Program-made: the position numbers and the translations under genes | Origin: Roseovarius indicus | GTDB taxonomy: Bacteria > Pseudomonadota > Alphaproteobacteria > Rhodobacterales > Rhodobacteraceae | Length of the DNA stretch: 64,000 nucleotides | Assembly: GCF_008728195.1 (NCBI RefSeq) | Contig: NZ_CP031598.1 | Location: 3,038,001-3,102,000 of the forward strand | Direction: 5' to 3' | The notes under the pieces: model-generated | What the model was told of the DNA's origin: nothing | Databases searched by the model: none | What the model saw: the letters and a program-made list of their open reading frames with translations, nothing else | Shown: positions 61,194 through 64,000 of the stretch, piece after piece | How positions within the stretch are numbered: position 1 is the stretch's first letter | Layout of the letters: the number at the start of each line of letters is the position of its first letter

Positions 61194-62447
61194 CTATTCG
61201 CCTTGCATTGCCTCCGCGCCCCAGCGGGCACGCAGATAGCCGCTCAGGTCTTCCAGTTCCGCCTCGGCGAGGGTGGTATCGAATGCGGGCATTTCCTGCA
61301 TCCTCAGATGACCGCTCAGCTGCCGGGCCGGAATCCCCTCCCGGATCACGCGCTGCAGGTTCAGCGGGTTGTCCAGCATCAAGGTGGTGTTGCCCACCAT
61401 CGCGACAGAGCCGGAGGGCTGGCCGCTCCCGTTCGTGCCGTGACACCCGGCGCAAAGCCCGACATACAGCCGGTGGCCGTCGGGGTGCGCGTCGATGGCG
61501 CCGGGATCGGAGGGCGGCTCGGACGGCTCCGGCATCTCTTGCGCCAGGTAGGCCGAGACCGCCTCGATATCGCGCTCGGGCAGGTACTTGGTCGAGTGGC
61601 TGAGCACCGGAAACATGCGGAACGTCATCACGCCCTGCGGCGACAAACCGGTCGAGAGGAACTGCGACAGGTCCGCCTCGGTCCAGCCCCGGCCGGCCAG
61701 CCCCTGCGGCGTGATATCGGGGGCGACGGCGCCTTCGATCACCGTGCCGCCCAGATGCTCGCCCGTCTTGGCAAAGGCGAGGTTGCGGGGCGTGTGGCAT
61801 TCCCCGCAATGGCCCAGCACATCAACCAGGTACGCCCCGCGCCCGGCGTCGGCCAGCCTGTCGCCTCCCGACAATCCGGGGCCCGGCTCCTCTGGCGGGT
61901 CGGGCCGATAGATCAGGTTCCAGAAGGCGACCAGGGGCCGAATGTTGAACGGGAAGGCCATGTCGGCATCGCGGTTCGGCTTCTCCACCGGGTCCTGCGC
62001 CATGAGATAGACGTAGAGGGCGTCGATATCCTCGCGAGACACCGCATGGTAGGAGGTGTAGGGCATGGCCGGATAGAGCCGCCGCTCGCCGGGCGCGATA
62101 CCGTAGACCATCGCGCGATAGAGATCGTCGGGTGAATAGTCGCCGATACCGTGGGTCTCTGACGGGGTGATGTTGGTGCCGTAGACCGTGCCCATGGGCG
62201 TTTCCATCGGCGTGCCCCCGGCAAGCGCCAGCCCATCCTCGCTCTCGTGGCAGGCGGCGCAATCGCCGGCCTTGGCGACGTATTCGCCCAGCGCAACCAT
62301 CTCGGCCCTTGCCTCGTCATCCAGCGCCTCGAGATCGCGGCTGGCCGGGGGCACGGGCCCGGCCCCGGTGAACCCGAAAAAGATGACCACGGCAACGATG
62401 ACGCCAAGCAGAACGAGCCCGGCCAGGACGCGAAACAGGGTGCGCAT
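61194..62447 (-). CDS. Triheme membrane-anchored cytochrome c of a molybdenum dehydrogenase
   Basis: 417 residues. One N-terminal membrane anchor (about 5-27) and three heme sites: CAACH (C63, C66), CGECH near residue 213 and CAGCH near residue 330, each in its own cytochrome c domain. Such cytochromes accept electrons from periplasmic or membrane aldehyde/alcohol or isoquinoline oxidoreductases and pass them to the respiratory chain. Its start overlaps the stop of the 2Fe-2S subunit gene, so they are one operon. Confidence 0.9.
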   Translation of the reverse strand: MRTLFRVLAGLVLLGVIVAVVIFFGFTGAGPVPPASRDLEALDDEARAEMVALGEYVAKAGDCAACHESEDGLALAGGTPMETPMGTVYGTNITPSETHGIGDYSPDDLYRAMVYGIAPGERRLYPAMPYTSYHAVSREDIDALYVYLMAQDPVEKPNRDADMAFPFNIRPLVAFWNLIYRPDPPEEPGPGLSGGDRLADAGRGAYLVDVLGHCGECHTPRNLAFAKTGEHLGGTVIEGAVAPDITPQGLAGRGWTEADLSQFLSTGLSPQGVMTFRMFPVLSHSTKYLPERDIEAVSAYLAQEMPEPSEPPSDPGAIDAHPDGHRLYVGLCAGCHGTNGSGQPSGSVAMVGNTTLMLDNPLNLQRVIREGIPARQLSGHLRMQEMPAFDTTLAEAELEDLSGYLRARWGAEAMQGE

Positions 62448-63007
62448 CAGCTTCCCTCCGCCCGGCCGTCGCCGCTCGTCAGGCCGGGTGTCGCAAGGAT
62501 CACGTCGCGTGTCGCCTCGAGGTAGCGGACATAGCCGGTGCAGCGGCAGATGTTTTCGTTCAGCGCCTCCAGCACGACGCCCTCGACGTCTTCCGCCGGC
62601 ACGGGATCGACTTCCAGCCGCTCGACCAGGGCCTGCGCCGCGGCGACGAAGCCGGGCGTGCAATAGGAGCACTGGAAGGAGAAGTGATCGAGAAACGCCT
62701 GCTGAACCGGCGTCACCGCGGTGACATTGCCGTCCGCATCATGCTCGGCATGCCCTTCGACGGTCCTGAACGCGCGTCCGTCGGCCCAGGCCACACCGGT
62801 GACACAGGCCGGCACCACCCGGGCGCCCCGTGGGCCGTCATGGATGACGGCGCAGGCGCGGCAGACCCCCTGCCCGCAGCCATAGCGCGTGCCGGTCAGG
62901 TTGAGGTATTCCTGCAGGAACTCCAGCAGCATCAGGTCTTCGGGCACCTCCACCGGCTCGGTCTCGGTGCCGTTGATCGTCATGGAAACGGTCATCATGG
63001 CGCTCAT
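62447..63007 (-). CDS. 2Fe-2S small subunit of a xanthine-oxidase-family molybdenum hydroxylase
   Basis: 186 residues. Two [2Fe-2S] clusters: the plant-ferredoxin type GCGQGVCRACAV near residue 43 and the helical type CSYCTPGF near residue 113 with CRCTGYVRYLEA near residue 153. This is the IorA/CoxS-type subunit linking the molybdenum centre to the cytochrome. Overlaps the large subunit stop and the cytochrome start. Confidence 0.93.
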   Translation of the reverse strand: MSAMMTVSMTINGTETEPVEVPEDLMLLEFLQEYLNLTGTRYGCGQGVCRACAVIHDGPRGARVVPACVTGVAWADGRAFRTVEGHAEHDADGNVTAVTPVQQAFLDHFSFQCSYCTPGFVAAAQALVERLEVDPVPAEDVEGVVLEALNENICRCTGYVRYLEATRDVILATPGLTSGDGRAEGS

Positions 63008-64000
63008 GCCGTGACCTCCTTAATCCTTTCGGGCGTGATCGGCGTGCGGTCGAACCTGTGGCCGATGGCGTGATGCACGGCATTGCCGATCGCCGCCACC
63101 ACCGGGATCATCACCACCTCCGCAATCCCCTTCGGCGGGTCGGTGGGCGACAGGGGCTCGAGCACCGTGGCGCTTTGCGCCCAGACCGCGACATCCTCGG
63201 CGCGGGGCAGACGGTAGCGGCTGAAGTTCCAGGTGCCGTTGCCGGGCCCGTCTTCATAAGGCGGCATCTCTTCGTAGAGCGCGTGGCCGATGCCCATGGC
63301 GATGCCGCCCTGTATCTGCCCCGAGACCAGCTCCGGCACGATCTGCCGGCCGCATTCCAGCCAGGACCGGTGGTTGAGCACCTTGACCTCTCCCGAACCG
63401 GGATTGACCGAAAGCTCCACCAGCGTCGCGCAGGGCGCATAGTAGGTGACGGCGGCATTGTTGCGCTGCGTGGGCGGGTATTCGACACGCTGGCGCGGTT
63501 GGAAGGCATAGCCCCCATCGGTCATGGCCGCCCGCTTCCCGGAATCGGCCCCCTCGCCCCAGCGGACGGAAAGCGCGTCGATCGGAGCCTCGAACCGCTC
63601 GCCCTCGACCTCGAATTCCGCCCGGGCCCAGGCCCAGCGATTGAACGTGTGCACCGTGACGCCGGTGATGTAACCCCGCTCGTGGGCGCGGCGCGCCAGG
63701 TCTTCCAGCGGAAGCGGGTTCAGCCCGCCGGCCACCAGGTGCCCGTCGCGCCACTCCGCCTCTTCCCGGCGCACGTGCAACGGGCCCGCCTGCCCGCCCC
63801 CGATACCTTCGCGCCAGAAGCTGAGAGCGGCTTTCCACAGGCCCAGTTCGAACAGCAGCCGCGCCGCTTCCGTGGTGGCGTGGGTGAAGTAATAGGCAGA
63901 GTTCGAGGCGCTGCGGGGCGACGTGATGCGCGGCACCCAGCGGGGGTTTTCCGCCAGCCTGTCCTGCGTGTCCTGGCTCATCGTGTACGGTTCGTTATTG
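63004..64000 (-). CDS. Molybdopterin-binding large subunit of a xanthine-dehydrogenase-family enzyme (5' end beyond the window)
   Basis: About 332 C-terminal residues are visible and the frame stays open to the right edge (in-frame codons continue through 64000), so the ATG at 63981 is internal and not the start. The C-terminal features LECGRQIVPELVSGQIQGGIAMGIGHALYEEM and the catalytic glutamate region PPKGIAEVVMIPVVAAIGNAV match IorB/aldehyde-oxidase large subunits. Pairs with the 2Fe-2S protein and triheme cytochrome downstream, suggesting a periplasm-facing aldehyde or N-heterocycle dehydrogenase. Substrate unknown. Confidence 0.88.
   Translation of the reverse strand, partial: NNEPYTMSQDTQDRLAENPRWVPRITSPRSASNSAYYFTHATTEAARLLFELGLWKAALSFWREGIGGGQAGPLHVRREEAEWRDGHLVAGGLNPLPLEDLARRAHERGYITGVTVHTFNRWAWARAEFEVEGERFEAPIDALSVRWGEGADSGKRAAMTDGGYAFQPRQRVEYPPTQRNNAAVTYYAPCATLVELSVNPGSGEVKVLNHRSWLECGRQIVPELVSGQIQGGIAMGIGHALYEEMPPYEDGPGNGTWNFSRYRLPRAEDVAVWAQSATVLEPLSPTDPPKGIAEVVMIPVVAAIGNAVHHAIGHRFDRTPITPERIKEVTA

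Noticed and set aside
63979..63981. ATG at 63981 as the start of the molybdenum subunit
   Set aside because: The frame continues through the window edge and the visible part is only the C-terminal portion of the family.
1..64000. Prophage, insertion sequences, CRISPR arrays, rRNA or tRNA genes
   Set aside because: No integrase, transposase, phage structural gene or rRNA is visible, and I saw no cloverleaf in the intergenic gaps by eye; a tRNA search program would settle the last point.

Overview
This window is chromosomal DNA of a marine Rhodobacterales (Roseobacter-type) alphaproteobacterium. The evidence is gene content and order rather than any marker gene: a dusB-ntrB-ntrC-ntrY-ntrX-trkA-trkH-hfq-hflX string, a circularly permuted ssrA whose tag reads ANDNRAPVAVAA, a TrgA/TrgB tellurite locus, fused ispDF, NnrR-controlled denitrification genes, and several RTX exoproteins. 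The sequence is GC-rich throughout, which is why every real gene is shadowed by long open frames on the other strand.

Layout. 1-8.2 kb (minus strand): class V aminotransferase, photolyase, cyclopropane-fatty-acid synthase, trgA, trgB, cysK and a mechanosensitive channel cut by the left edge. From the photolyase onward this looks like one stress operon, headed by an ECF sigma-E-like promoter. 8.2-10.5 kb: a universal stress protein and a BCCT transporter with a strong terminator. 10.8-15.6 kb (plus): permuted tmRNA, chrA, the SspB adaptor for ssrA-tagged proteins, a methyltransferase, fumC and two tiny coupled genes. 15.7-21 kb (minus): an FMN-binding oxidoreductase, hflX, hfq, trkH and trkA. 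21-22.8 kb: a Hint-domain secreted protein gene on the opposite strand that interrupts the trk/ntr string. 22.8-30 kb (minus): ntrX, ntrY, ntrC, ntrB and dusB. 30.2-34.2 kb: ispDF-pgpA-cinA, a COQ10/RatA-like gene, hpt and two small unknown genes. 34.3-40.9 kb: three tandem RTX exoprotein genes (a serralysin-like metalloprotease, a lipase-like hydrolase and a seven-repeat propeller-like protein) that share a near-identical RTX module and C-terminal secretion region; no type I secretion transporter is in the window.

42.7-59.7 kb is a denitrification island: nirV-nirK-pseudoazurin (minus), nnrR (plus), a DUF1858 protein (minus), norCBQD with small accessory genes, nnrS and nnrU (plus), napEFDABC (minus) and hemN (plus). 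The enzymes present cover nitrate to nitrite to NO to N2O; no N2O reductase genes lie here. Two copies of the same 19-base NnrR/FNR-type site sit between the divergent pairs pseudoazurin/nnrR and DUF1858/norC, placed as expected for activation from -41.5. 60-64 kb holds an Xre/MbcA-RES toxin-antitoxin pair with a palindromic operator and the end of a molybdenum hydroxylase operon (large subunit cut by the right edge, 2Fe-2S subunit, triheme cytochrome c).

The least explained structures are a two-copy triple-hairpin element (11.1 and 22.7 kb) whose stems differ by compensated changes, a four-unit 11-bp direct repeat upstream of the Hint gene, and the RTX trio with its shared module.
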